Assembly: GCA_963743825.1 (NCBI GenBank)
Contig: CAVURC010000003.1
Location: 1 to 64,000 of the forward strand
Origin: Sva-07 sp963743825
GTDB taxonomy: Bacteria; Actinomycetota; Acidimicrobiia; Acidimicrobiales; Ilumatobacteraceae
Length of the DNA: 64,000 bases
Direction: 5' to 3'
In this document: piece after piece, positions 38,356 to 50,105 of the stretch
Layout: every line of letters begins with the position of its first letter
Position numbering within the stretch: the stretch's first letter is position 1
Translations under genes and position numbers: made by a program
The notes under the pieces: generated by a model
What the model was told of the DNA's origin: nothing
The model's input: only the letters and a program-made list of their open reading frames with translations
Databases searched by the model: none

Positions 38356-38850
38356 GTGAGCGTCGCTCAGAACGTGGCGTTCGGGATCATCGCCGCCGCG
38401 ATGATCTTCGCCGCCCTGAGCGTCGTGACGACGAAGAACGTCGTGCACGCCGCGTTGTGGCTGGTCGTGGTGCTCGCGGGCGTCGCCGCGCAGTACATCC
38501 TCGCCGCCGCCGAGTTCGTCGCCGTGTCGCAGGTGCTCGTGTACATCGGCGCCGTGATGGTGCTCTTCCTGTTCGGCATCATGCTGACGCGCGCCCAGAT
38601 CGGCAAGGAAGCAGGCCTCAACAACTCGGGGTGGGCCCTCGGCATCCCGATCGCCCTGGTGATGTTCGGGCTGCTCGCCTGGGTGATCGTCGATGCGTTC
38701 GGCGACGACGTCCTTCCCGACCGAGGCCCCACGCCGACGGTGATCCTGAGCGACCAGTTCCTGTCGATCTACCTGCTTCCGTTCCTCGCGATCTCGTTCG
38801 TCCTGCTGGCGGCTGCCATCGGCGCCATCGTCCTGGCCAGGAAGGACTGA
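38356..38850 (+). CDS. nuoJ: NADH-quinone oxidoreductase subunit J
   Basis: A 164-residue subunit with five helices; the pi-bulge-bearing third helix is VSQVLVYIGAVMVLFLFGIML, a strong family signature. Start is GTG at 38356, 38 bases after nuoI. The short gap contains no hairpin, so transcription probably continues. Confidence 0.92.
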   Translation: MSVAQNVAFGIIAAAMIFAALSVVTTKNVVHAALWLVVVLAGVAAQYILAAAEFVAVSQVLVYIGAVMVLFLFGIMLTRAQIGKEAGLNNSGWALGIPIALVMFGLLAWVIVDAFGDDVLPDRGPTPTVILSDQFLSIYLLPFLAISFVLLAAAIGAIVLARKD

Positions 38851-38853
38851 CCC

Positions 38854-39153
38854 GTGTTGGCCGTCAACTTCCTCCTGCTCGGCGCGGCCCTGTTCTGCAT
38901 CGGCGTGTACGGCGTCATCGCGCGTCGCAACGCCGTCATGGTGCTGATGTCGATCGAGCTGATCCTCAATGCCGTCAGCTTGAACTTCGTCGCCTTCGCG
39001 CTCATGTGGGGTGCTGTCGACGGTCAGGTGTTCGCCCTCTACGTGATCGCAATCGCGGCTGCCGAAGTCGGCGTCGGGTTGGCGATGGTGCTCATGATCT
39101 ACCGCAACCGCAAGTCGATCGCCCTCGACGAACTCTCGGAAATGAAGGGCTGA
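38854..39153 (+). CDS. nuoK: NADH-quinone oxidoreductase subunit K
   Basis: A 99-residue three-helix subunit. The two buried glutamates of the proton path are kept in VLMSIELILNAVSLNFVAF and AIAAAEVGVGLAMVLMIYR. Start is GTG at 38854, four bases after the nuoJ stop. Confidence 0.94.
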   Translation: MLAVNFLLLGAALFCIGVYGVIARRNAVMVLMSIELILNAVSLNFVAFALMWGAVDGQVFALYVIAIAAAEVGVGLAMVLMIYRNRKSIALDELSEMKG

Positions 39154-39154
39154 G

Positions 39155-41664
<2,510 letters not shown>

Positions 41665-41677
41665 AAGCAACTCAACC

Positions 41678-43289
41678 ATGGAACCACTCACTGATCAGAA
41701 CTGGCTGCTGAGCGTCGGCACCTTCCTGCCGCTCGCTCGGCGTGCTCGTGATGATGTTCATCCCGCGCACCGAGGAGGCCACGCACAAGCTCATCGGCAT
41801 CGTCACTGCCGGCGCCACGCTCGCAGTCGGCATCGTCACGCTCGTCGCGTTCGACTACAGCGAAGCCGGCCGGATGCAGTTCTTCGTGAACGCCGAGTGG
41901 ATCCCGGTGATCGACGCCAACTACGCCGTCGGCATCGACGGCATCAGCCTGCCGCTCTACATCCTGTCGATGGCCGTCACGTTCCTCGTGATGATCTACT
42001 CCTGGGACAACATGCCCGACGCGGGCAACCCGAAGGCGTTCTTCATCCTGATGCTGATCCTGCAGGTCGGCATGGCGGGCACGTTCATGGCGCAGGACCT
42101 GATCCTGTTCTTCGTCTTCTTCGAACTCGTGCTGCTGCCGATGTTCTTCATGATCGGCGTGTGGGGCGGCGAGCAGCGCAAGTACGCCTCGCTCAAGTTC
42201 TTCCTCTACACGATGTTCGGGTCGGCGTTCATGCTCGTCGCGTTCGTCGTGCTGTACTTCCAGACCGGCGCCGAGAGCTTCGGCTTCGCGCACCTCATCG
42301 AGGCGGGGGCCGGCATCGACCGCGACGTGCAGATCTGGATCTTCGCCGGCATGTTCCTCGGCTTCGCGGTCAAGGTCCCGATGTTCCCGTTCCACACCTG
42401 GCTGCCCGACGCCCACACGCAGGCCCCGACGCAGGGTTCGGTCATCCTGGCGGCCATCCTGCTGAAGCTCGGCACGTACGGCTTCGTGCGCATCGCCATC
42501 CCGATGCTGCCCGAGGGCGCAGTCGAGTGGGCGCCGGTGATCGGCATCCTCGCCGTGATCGGCATCATCTACGGCGCGCTCGGATGCCTGGCACAGACCG
42601 ACATGAAGCGGTTGATCGCGTTCTCGTCGGTGGCCCACATGGGCTTCGTGATGCTCGGCATCTCGACGCTCACCGAGTTCGGCATCAACGCGGCGATGTT
42701 CGGCATGGTCGCCCACGGCCTCATCACCGGCATGCTCTTCTTCGTCGCCGGATCGGTGAAGCACCGGTACCACACGCTCGAGATCAAGCGGCTCTCGGGG
42801 ATGCTCATCCAGGCGCCACGACTCGGCTGGATCATGGGCTTCGCTGCCATGGCCTCGCTCGGTCTGCCGGGTCTGGCAGGGTTCTGGGGCGAGTTCCCGG
42901 CGATCCTGTCGGCGTACAACCCGAACTTCGGGCTCAGCACGGCGTTGTTCCGCACGCTGATGGTCATCGCCGCCATCGGCACCGTTCTGGCCGCCGGGTA
43001 TCTGCTCTGGCTGTACCAGCGCACGGCCTTCGGTGAGCCGAGCGAGGAGTTCAGCTCACACGGTTCCGGCGGTGCGCATGGCGGTGTCGCTCACTCGCTG
43101 AGTTCGGCTGCCAACGACGACGAGCATGCCCACGACGAGATCTTCGACGTGACGCCGATCGAATGGATCGCCTGGACGCCGTTCCTGATCGGCATCGTCG
43201 TGCTCGGCGTGTACCCGCAGCTGCTGTTCAAGATTCTCAACCCGGCCGTCACCGAACTCGTCGCGCGCCTCGGAGAGACGCTGGGCTGA
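41678..43289 (+). CDS. nuoM: NADH-quinone oxidoreductase subunit M (one frameshift)
   Basis: An antiporter-like subunit of about 536 residues. The first 20 residues (MEPLTDQNWLLSVGTFLPL) are in one frame and the rest, from VMMFIPRTEEATHK, in another, with the change near 41740. Core motifs are LFFVFFELVLLPMFFMIGVW, KVPMFPFHTWLPDAHTQAP, and CLAQTDMKRLIAFSSVAHMG. The last cytoplasmic loop has a smaller His-rich patch (GAHGGVAHSLSSAANDDEHA), echoing that of NuoL. Confidence 0.92.
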
Positions 43290-44807
43290 TGCTCGCCTCG
43301 CTCCTTGCCCAGGCCGGCGACTGGACGTCGCCGTCGATCGATTGGGCTGCGCTCGCGCCCGAGATCGTGTTGGCGATCGGCGTCAACATCATCTTGCTGC
43401 TCGATCTGCAGCTCGCCGAAACGAAGAAGTGGGCGATCGCAACGATCACCGGCTTCGTGCTGTTGGGCGGTTTCGTTGCGGTCGTGGTGCTCGCTGTCAC
43501 CGGTGACGGCGTGCGATCGCTGTTCGACGGGCGGTACGTGGTCGACGACTACGCGTTGATCCTCAAGGCGCTGTTCCTGCTTGCGGCCTACATCGTGGTG
43601 CTGCTGAGCCAAACCGAACTCGAAGAGGGCGGCTACTACCAGGGCGAGTTCTACGTGCTTGCTGCTGTGCAGCGTGCTCGGCATGGTGATGATGTCCTCG
43701 GCGCGCGATCTCGTGAGCATCTTCGTCGCTCTCGAGCTGCTGTCGATCCCCGCCTACATGTTGGCTGCCTGGAACAAGCGCAACCGCAAGTCGAACGAAG
43801 CGGGCGTCAAGTACTACCTGCTCGGCGTGTTCGCCTCGGCGGTGCTGCTCTACGGCATGAGCCTGCTGTTCGGCGCGACCGGCTCGACCAAGCTCACCGA
43901 CATCGGCGCTGCGCTGCTCGACGGTGACCTGATCGGCCTCGACGTCGTCGCCGTGGTGTTCGTCGTGTGTGGCTTCGCTTTCAAGATCTCCGCCGTGCCG
44001 TTCCACCAGTGGGCGCCCGACACCTATGAGGGCGCGCCGACACCGGTCACCGCGTTCTTCTCGGTGGCGACCAAGGCCGCCGGCTTCGTCGCGTTGATGT
44101 CGGTGGTGTTCATCGCCTTCCCGGGCGCCGACGCTGTGTACCAGCCGCTGATCTGGGTGATGGCGGTGCTCACGATGACGTTCGGCAACGTGCTCGCGTT
44201 GCGACAGACCAACATCGTGCGCATGTTGGCCTACTCATCGGTCAGCCAGGGTGGCTTCATCCTGATGCCACTCGCGTTCGCCGGAGAACCGGGCGTCGGC
44301 GCCGCGGCGTTGAACGCCGTGGTCGTGTACCTCGTTGCCTACGCCTTCATGAACCTCGGGGCGTTCGCCGTCGTCATCGCCGTGACCCGCAGGACCCGCA
44401 GCGGCGAGATCTCGTCGTTCGGCGGTCTGTTCTCGTACGCGCCCGGCCTCGCCGTGGCGATGACCATCTTCTTCGCCTCGCTCGCCGGCATCCCGCCGCT
44501 CGCCGGCTGGTTCGCCAAGTTCAACTCGTTCAAGGCCGTGCTCGACGCCGGCACCACATCGGCCTACGTGATGGCGGCGATCGCTGCCGTCAACACGGTG
44601 ATCGCCGCGGCGTACTACATGCGGGTGCTGCGCGTCGTCTGGATGGACGAGGTGCCCGACGGCGACACCAGCCCGGTCAAGCCGCCCGCACCGGTGGTCG
44701 CCGCGCTGGCGATCACGGTCATCGGCACCATCGTGCTCGGCGTGTTGCCCAACCTCATCGCCCGGGTCGGAGCCATCGACGCCTTGACCGGCGCGTTCAC
44801 CGGCTGA
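43289..44807 (+). CDS. nuoN: NADH-quinone oxidoreductase subunit N (one frameshift)
   Basis: An antiporter-like subunit of about 505 residues. ATG 43289 shares a base with the nuoM stop (TGATG). The frame changes near 43665 in a CTGCTG run, after YYQGEFYVL, and continues with LLCSVLGMVMMSSARDLVSI. Core motifs are FVALELLSIPAYMLAAW, KISAVPFHQWAPDTYEGAPT, and LRQTNIVRMLAYSSVSQGGF. It is the last recognisable nuo gene; a 13-base inverted repeat follows its stop. Confidence 0.93.
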
Positions 44808-44816
44808 GCGACCATC

Positions 44817-44867
44817 CGTTCTCGTGAACCGGTTGCGGAATAGTTCGCGTACGAGTTCACGAGAACG
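44817..44867 (+). promoter_or_regulatory. CGTTCTCGTGAAC ... GTTCACGAGAACG hairpin between nuoN and midA
   Basis: A perfect 13-base inverted repeat with a 25-base loop begins ten bases after the nuoN stop and ends 13 bases before the GTG of the next gene. No T-run follows. It may be a processing or partial-termination signal that lowers expression of the methyltransferase relative to the nuo genes, or a protein-binding site. Confidence 0.6.
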
Positions 44868-44880
44868 ATGCGGGGTCGTC

Positions 44881-45912
44881 GTGACTGAGGAGATTCGTGA
44901 CGAGATTGCTCGGTCCGGGGCGATTCCGTTCGAGCGGTTCATGGAACTCGCGCTCTACGGCGCCGAGGGGTTCTACACGAAGCCTGATGGGGGCTCGGCG
45001 GGCCGGCGGGGCGACTTCATCACCTCACCCGAGATCGGACCGCTGTTCGGCGCCGTCGTGGCGCGCTACCTCGATGCCGAATGGGTGCGCATCGGTCGAC
45101 CCGATCCGTTCACCGTGGTCGACGTCGGCGCCGGACCCGGCACGCTCGCCCGGTCGGTACTCGCAGCGCAGCCGGCATGCTCGGACGCGCTGCGGTACGT
45201 GGCCGTCGAGGTCTCCCCGGGGCAGCGTGGTCGCCACCCCGAGCACGTCGTGTCGACCGTCGACCTGCCGAGCGAGCCGTTCGACGGTGTCGTCATCGCC
45301 AACGAACTGCTCGACAATCTGCCGTTCCGTCTCGCGGTGTTCGACAATGGTTGGCGCGAAGCCTTCGTCGATGTCGGTGCCGATGGTCGGTTCGTGGAAC
45401 GTCTGTCGGCCCCCTTCGATCCGGTGCCCTCGTGCCTGCCGGCGTCCGGCGCGTTCGGCGCACGGGCCCCCCTGATCGATCGCGCCGCCGCGTTCATCGA
45501 CGAAGCCCGCCGCCTCGTGCGTGCCGGATCCGTCGTGGCGATCGATTACGGCACGCCGCTCACGGCCATGCTCGCCGGTCGCCCGTGGCGCGACTGGTTG
45601 CGCACCTATCGAGGCAACGAACGTGGCGACCACTACCTCGTCGGGGCGGGCACACAGGACATCACGATCGAGGTGCCGATCGACCAGCTCCCCGAACCCG
45701 ACGCCGTGCGCGCGCAAGCACAGTTCCTCCAGCGCTGGGGCATCGACGACCTCGTGGAGGAGGGCAGGCGCGTCTGGACCGAGCAGGCATCGCGGCCCGG
45801 TCTCGAAGCGATGAAGATGCGCAGCAGGATCAGCGAAGCCGAGGCGTTGCTCGACCCCGCCGGCCTGGGCGGTTTCCTCGTCGCCGAATGGCGTGTCGCT
45901 CCGCAGGGATGA
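44881..45912 (+). CDS. MidA/NDUFAF7-family SAM-dependent methyltransferase
   Basis: A 343-residue protein of the DUF185/COG1565 family. Motifs: FERFMELALYGAEGFYTK at the N-terminus, FITSPEIGPLFGAVVARYL, the SAM-binding VVDVGAGPGTLARSVL, and IANELLDNLPFRLAVF. The mitochondrial member NDUFAF7 dimethylates an arginine of complex I subunit NDUFS2 and is needed for assembly. Its location right after nuoN, same strand, makes the same role on NuoD plausible in this bacterium. The GTG at 44881 is the best start because the upstream frame runs through a hairpin. Confidence 0.85.
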   Translation: MTEEIRDEIARSGAIPFERFMELALYGAEGFYTKPDGGSAGRRGDFITSPEIGPLFGAVVARYLDAEWVRIGRPDPFTVVDVGAGPGTLARSVLAAQPACSDALRYVAVEVSPGQRGRHPEHVVSTVDLPSEPFDGVVIANELLDNLPFRLAVFDNGWREAFVDVGADGRFVERLSAPFDPVPSCLPASGAFGARAPLIDRAAAFIDEARRLVRAGSVVAIDYGTPLTAMLAGRPWRDWLRTYRGNERGDHYLVGAGTQDITIEVPIDQLPEPDAVRAQAQFLQRWGIDDLVEEGRRVWTEQASRPGLEAMKMRSRISEAEALLDPAGLGGFLVAEWRVAPQG

Positions 45913-45941
45913 CCCGCCAGGTCATCTTCCCCCTTCTCACA

Positions 45942-47201
45942 TCAGGTTCGAGCGAGTTGTCGCTTCATAGGTTGCCGACGCCTCGTGGGTTGGCGGTCGA
46001 TGGTCGTGCCGGTCCAGTGGACGGTGCCGTCGGGTCGGGTCCAGGTCGCAATCCGGTCTGAGGTCATGGTCAGCGACCAATCGCCTTCGTGGATGAGGTG
46101 ATGGTGCCGATCACAGACCGGCAGGAGGTTGTCGATGTCGGTCGGTCCGTGATGCTTGCCCCACCAGCGAATGTGGTGGATGTCGCAGGCGGAGAACGCC
46201 ACGGTGCAGTCGGGATGGGCGCAGGTGCGGTGCATCGCCCGCAGCGCCCGGCGCTGCGCCCGGTTGGCGGTGCGTTGGGCGCGGCCGACGTCGAGGGCCT
46301 CACCCTTGCCGTCGAGAACGATCGGCAAGATGTCAGCGTCACAGCACATGCGGCGAACCGTTTCCACCGGCAGTGCGACACCGTCCTCGGTCTCGCAGAT
46401 GCTGTGGTCGTGCCAGCCCGACACCATGGTGTCGTGGTCGACGAGCACGCTGATCTCCGTCACCCGCTCGGCACCGGGCCCGCCCGAGGTCGCAGCGATC
46501 ACGGCTGTCGACTGCAGCTGGGCCCACGGGGTGCGGGCGTTGCCGTCGACCTGACGCAGCCGGCGGATCTGGGCATCGATGGCGCTGTGCAGGGTGGCGT
46601 CACGGACCGGGTCGAGTTCCAGGTGGGTGTGATGCATCCCGGTGGTCTTGTCGATCCACCGCTTCACACAGGATCGTGCCCGCTGCGCCTCCAACTCATC
46701 GACGTCGCTACCCGGTCGGGCGGCCACGAGATGGCGGGACAGATCCCGGCACTGCCGCTCGAAGGAGTCGACGCTCGAGTTGGCGGCGGCCTCCAGCAAC
46801 AGGTCCTCGTGGGAGAAGAACTCGTTGCGCAGCTCCTCGTCCAATCGGCGGGTCGCGTTGGCGAGCGCATCGAGATGACCGGCCGAGACCGCACCGTTCG
46901 CCAGGGCGTCTTCGAAGTCGTGCGTGGCTCCGCACACCCGATCACGTTCGGTCACGGCGGCAGCGTCCTTGCCGGATCGTCGCCCGGCGGTACCGAGCAA
47001 CGACTCCGGCGGCGGTGCCGTCCCCACGGCAGCCAACTCACGACTGCGGCGAGCGCAACGCACCTCGAAGCGCATCCAACCAGCTTCGTACTGCGCTGGA
47101 TGCAGCGACCATTGCCGTCAACTCACCCCCGTCGAGCAGCAGTCAGGATCAGTGACGAGCAGCGCCTCGACGGCGGCTCGCAACCGGTCAGTGTCCATCA
47201 T
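45942..47201 (-). CDS. DUF222/HNH endonuclease (13E12-type, frameshifted at the 5' end)
   Basis: The main frame (up to 47075) encodes most of a DUF222 protein ending in an HNH nuclease module: CAHPDCTVAFSACDIHHIRWW and NLLPVCDRHHHLIHEGDW, with the CxxC, HH and HH metal and catalytic residues. Upstream, the N-terminal part (MDTDRLRAAVEALLVTDPD, then LLLDGGELTAMVAASSAVR) is in other frames, with changes near 47140 and 47060; the probable start is ATG 47201 or 47198. This family is repeated in actinobacterial genomes (the 13E12 family of mycobacteria) and its role is unclear. It may behave as a selfish or mobile gene. Confidence 0.78.
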
Positions 47202-47325
47202 GTTCAAACCTCCACATCAACGGCCGGACAAGGAGGGGGAGTCGGTCCGCACATCATGCGCACGGGGGTGTCACGGAGTTCCCCCGAATCAGGCCCCTCT
47301 CGGATGTCGGTGAGGCGGGCCAACC

Positions 47326-47964
47326 TCAGTCGGCGGCGTTGCGGGCGCGGGCGGCGGGGGAGGCGAAGCGGGCCCAGACGTACCAGCCGATCGCCACCAG
47401 GATCACGAGGATCACGGCGTACTGCGCCCACTTGAGCACAGGCTCGACCTCGTCCCACTGGGAACGCAGCCCGTAACCGGCGCCGATCAGCGCACTGTTC
47501 CAGACCAACGAACCGAGCGTCGTGTACAGCACGAACCGCCCGAGCGGCATCCGTCGAAACCCGGCCGGGATCGAGATCAGCGAACGCACGAGCGGGATGC
47601 ACCGGCAGATCAGCACGGCGCTGTTGCTGTGGCGGTCGAACCACGCCTCGCTCTTGGTGACGTCGGCGGGTGTCAGGCGGAACCACTTGCCGTACTTGAT
47701 GAGAAAATGATCGAGACGATCCGGCCCGATCCATGCGGCGAAGCCGTACAACACGAGCGCACCGACCAGTGAACCGATCGTGGCGGCGATGATCATCCCG
47801 AACAGCGTGGCGCCACCGTCACTGGCGACGAAGCCGGCGAACGGCAGCACGATCTCCGACGGAATGGGCGGAAAGAGGTTCTCGAGTGCGACCAGGAATG
47901 CCACCCCGAGATACCCGAGTCGATCGATGACATCGGTGACCCAGTCGGCGAGGTTCGAAAACAC
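47326..47964 (-). CDS. DedA family membrane protein
   Basis: A 212-residue membrane protein of the DedA/VTT (SNARE-associated) family. Signature stretches are ALENLFPPIPSEIVLPFAGF near residue 27, and the re-entrant region CRCIPLVRSLISIPAGFRRM near residue 118, with the conserved basic residues. Members are polyprenyl-phosphate or phospholipid flippase candidates. It is divergent from acs with only 88 bases between start codons. Confidence 0.88.
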   Translation of the reverse strand: MFSNLADWVTDVIDRLGYLGVAFLVALENLFPPIPSEIVLPFAGFVASDGGATLFGMIIAATIGSLVGALVLYGFAAWIGPDRLDHFLIKYGKWFRLTPADVTKSEAWFDRHSNSAVLICRCIPLVRSLISIPAGFRRMPLGRFVLYTTLGSLVWNSALIGAGYGLRSQWDEVEPVLKWAQYAVILVILVAIGWYVWARFASPAARARNAAD

Positions 47965-48052
47965 TGCGAGAGCCTATCGGTGGCCATTGCGGCGTCTTCG
48001 ATCAGCGGCTCACCCCGAGGTGGAGCCCGCACCGTGATCTACCATCGGCGAC

Positions 48053-50017
48053 ATGGCTGAACAGGGGACCGGCGACCACCACGACACGATCGACGCACTG
48101 AGCGCCGAGAACCGCAAGTTCCCGCCGTCGGAGGCCTTCACGGCGAAGTCGCTCGTGACCGGGACGTTCCTCTACGACCAGGCTGCCGAAGACGACGAGG
48201 CCTTCTGGGCACGTCAGGCATCCAGCCTCGTCGACTGGGCGAAGCCGTGGGACACGGTGCTCGAGTGGGACCTCCCCGATGCCAAGTGGTTCGTCGGCGG
48301 CCAGCTCAACGTTGCGTACAACTGCCTCGACCGTCACGTGCTCGGCGGCAAGGGCGACAAGGTCGCCATCCACTGGGAAGGCGAACCCGGCGACACTCGG
48401 ACCATCACCTACCAGCAGTTGCTCGACGAGGTCAGCCAGTTCGCCAACGTCCTCAAGGGCCTCGGTGTGCAGCGCGGCGACCGCGTGAACATCTACCTCC
48501 CGATGGTGCCCGAGGCCGTGGTGGCGATGCTCGCATGCGCCCGTATCGGTGCGGCCCACAGCGTCGTCTTCGGTGGATTCTCCGCCCAGTCGCTCTCGGA
48601 TCGCATCAACGACGCCGAGGCCAAGGTCCTCGTCACCGCGGACGGCGGCTACCGGCGCGGCACCGTGTTCCCGCTCAAGCCGGCCGCCGATGAGGCCTGC
48701 GCCGACGCACCGACGATCGAGCACGTCGTGGTCGTCAAGCGCGGCGGCAACGACGTCGACATGGTCGACGGGCGTGACCACTGGTACCACGAACTCATGC
48801 AGGACGCATCGACCGAGTGCCCCGCCGAGCCGATGGATTCCGAGCAGCTCCTCTTCCTGCTCTACACGTCGGGCACCACCGGCAAGCCGAAGGGCATCAT
48901 GCACACCACCGGTGGCTACCTCACCCAGGTCACCTACACCCACAAGTACGTGTTCGACCTGCACGCCGACACCGACGTGTTCTGGTGCACGGCCGACGTC
49001 GGCTGGATCACCGGGCACAGCTACATCGTCTACGGCCCGCTCTCCAACGGCGCCACCCAGGTGATGTACGAGGGCGTCCCGAACCATCCGGGCAACGACC
49101 GCTTCTGGGAGATCATCGAGAAGTACGGCGTCACGATCTTCTACACCGCGCCGACCGCCATCCGCACGTTCATGAAGTGGGGTGCCACCGAACCGGCCAA
49201 GCACGATCTGTCGTCGCTGCGCCTCCTCGGCACCGTCGGTGAGCCGATCAACCCCGAGGCATGGATGTGGTATCACGAGCACATCGGTGGCCAACGGTGC
49301 CCGATCGTCGACACCTGGTGGCAGACCGAAACCGGTGGCATCATGATCAGCCCGCTGCCGGGGGCGACCACCACCAAGCCGGGTTCGGCGACGTTCCCGC
49401 TGCCGGGTGTGTCGGCCGAATTGATCGACGACGAAGGTCATCGCGTCGATGTCGGTGGCGGTTACCTCACGCTGACGAGGCCGTGGCCCGGGATGCTGCG
49501 TGGCATCTGGGGTGACCCCGACCGCTTCCGTGAGACCTACTGGTCACGGTTCGAGGGCCGGTACTTCGCAGGCGACGGTGCCAAGCTCGACGACGAGGGA
49601 TACCTGTGGTTGCTGGGACGCGTCGATGACGTGATGAACGTGTCGGGTCATCGCATCTCCACCACCGAGGTCGAATCGGCGCTCGTGTCGCATCCGGCGG
49701 TGGCCGAAGCAGCGGTGGTCGGGGCCGCTGATGCCACCACCGGCCAGGCGATCATTGCCTACGTGATCCTGCGTGGAGGCGAGGACGTCGATGCCGAAGT
49801 GTTGCGCGCACACGTTGCCGACGAGATCGGGGCGATCGCCAAGCCGAAGCAGATCTACATCACGCCTGATCTGCCCAAGACCCGCTCGGGCAAGATCATG
49901 CGCCGACTGCTCCGCGACGTCGCCGAGGGCCGCAACATCGGTGACACCACAACGCTCGCCGACGCCTCGATCGTCGATGAATTGCAGGCACGCGCGGCCA
50001 CGGCGGCCGACGACTGA
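48053..50017 (+). CDS. acs: Acetyl-CoA synthetase
   Basis: An intact 654-residue ANL enzyme that makes acetyl-CoA from acetate, ATP and CoA. Seen: the N-terminal Acs domain (FWARQASSLVDWAKPWDTVL), YTSGTTGKPKGIMHTTGGYL near residue 275, TWWQTETGGIMISPLPG near residue 421, RVDDVMNVSGHRISTTEVES, and the C-terminal acetylation-site lysine in PKTRSGKIMRRLLRD. The size and the Trp in the acyl pocket region (TWWQTE) fit acetate rather than longer acids. A TACCAT -10-like box 7 bases upstream suggests a leaderless message. Confidence 0.95.
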   Translation: MAEQGTGDHHDTIDALSAENRKFPPSEAFTAKSLVTGTFLYDQAAEDDEAFWARQASSLVDWAKPWDTVLEWDLPDAKWFVGGQLNVAYNCLDRHVLGGKGDKVAIHWEGEPGDTRTITYQQLLDEVSQFANVLKGLGVQRGDRVNIYLPMVPEAVVAMLACARIGAAHSVVFGGFSAQSLSDRINDAEAKVLVTADGGYRRGTVFPLKPAADEACADAPTIEHVVVVKRGGNDVDMVDGRDHWYHELMQDASTECPAEPMDSEQLLFLLYTSGTTGKPKGIMHTTGGYLTQVTYTHKYVFDLHADTDVFWCTADVGWITGHSYIVYGPLSNGATQVMYEGVPNHPGNDRFWEIIEKYGVTIFYTAPTAIRTFMKWGATEPAKHDLSSLRLLGTVGEPINPEAWMWYHEHIGGQRCPIVDTWWQTETGGIMISPLPGATTTKPGSATFPLPGVSAELIDDEGHRVDVGGGYLTLTRPWPGMLRGIWGDPDRFRETYWSRFEGRYFAGDGAKLDDEGYLWLLGRVDDVMNVSGHRISTTEVESALVSHPAVAEAAVVGAADATTGQAIIAYVILRGGEDVDAEVLRAHVADEIGAIAKPKQIYITPDLPKTRSGKIMRRLLRDVAEGRNIGDTTTLADASIVDELQARAATAADD

Positions 50018-50105
50018 CCGGTCCGGGGTCGCTCATCGCAGCGAAAGGTCGCCGAGGACTCGACGAAAGCTCAAGCGGTCGCCCGAACGTGCCGATAGGC
50101 ACACC

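Noticed and set aside
45942..47201. Homing endonuclease or intron inserted after midA
   Set aside because: The gene is a complete DUF222/HNH protein with its own boundaries; no intron structure or split host gene is seen.
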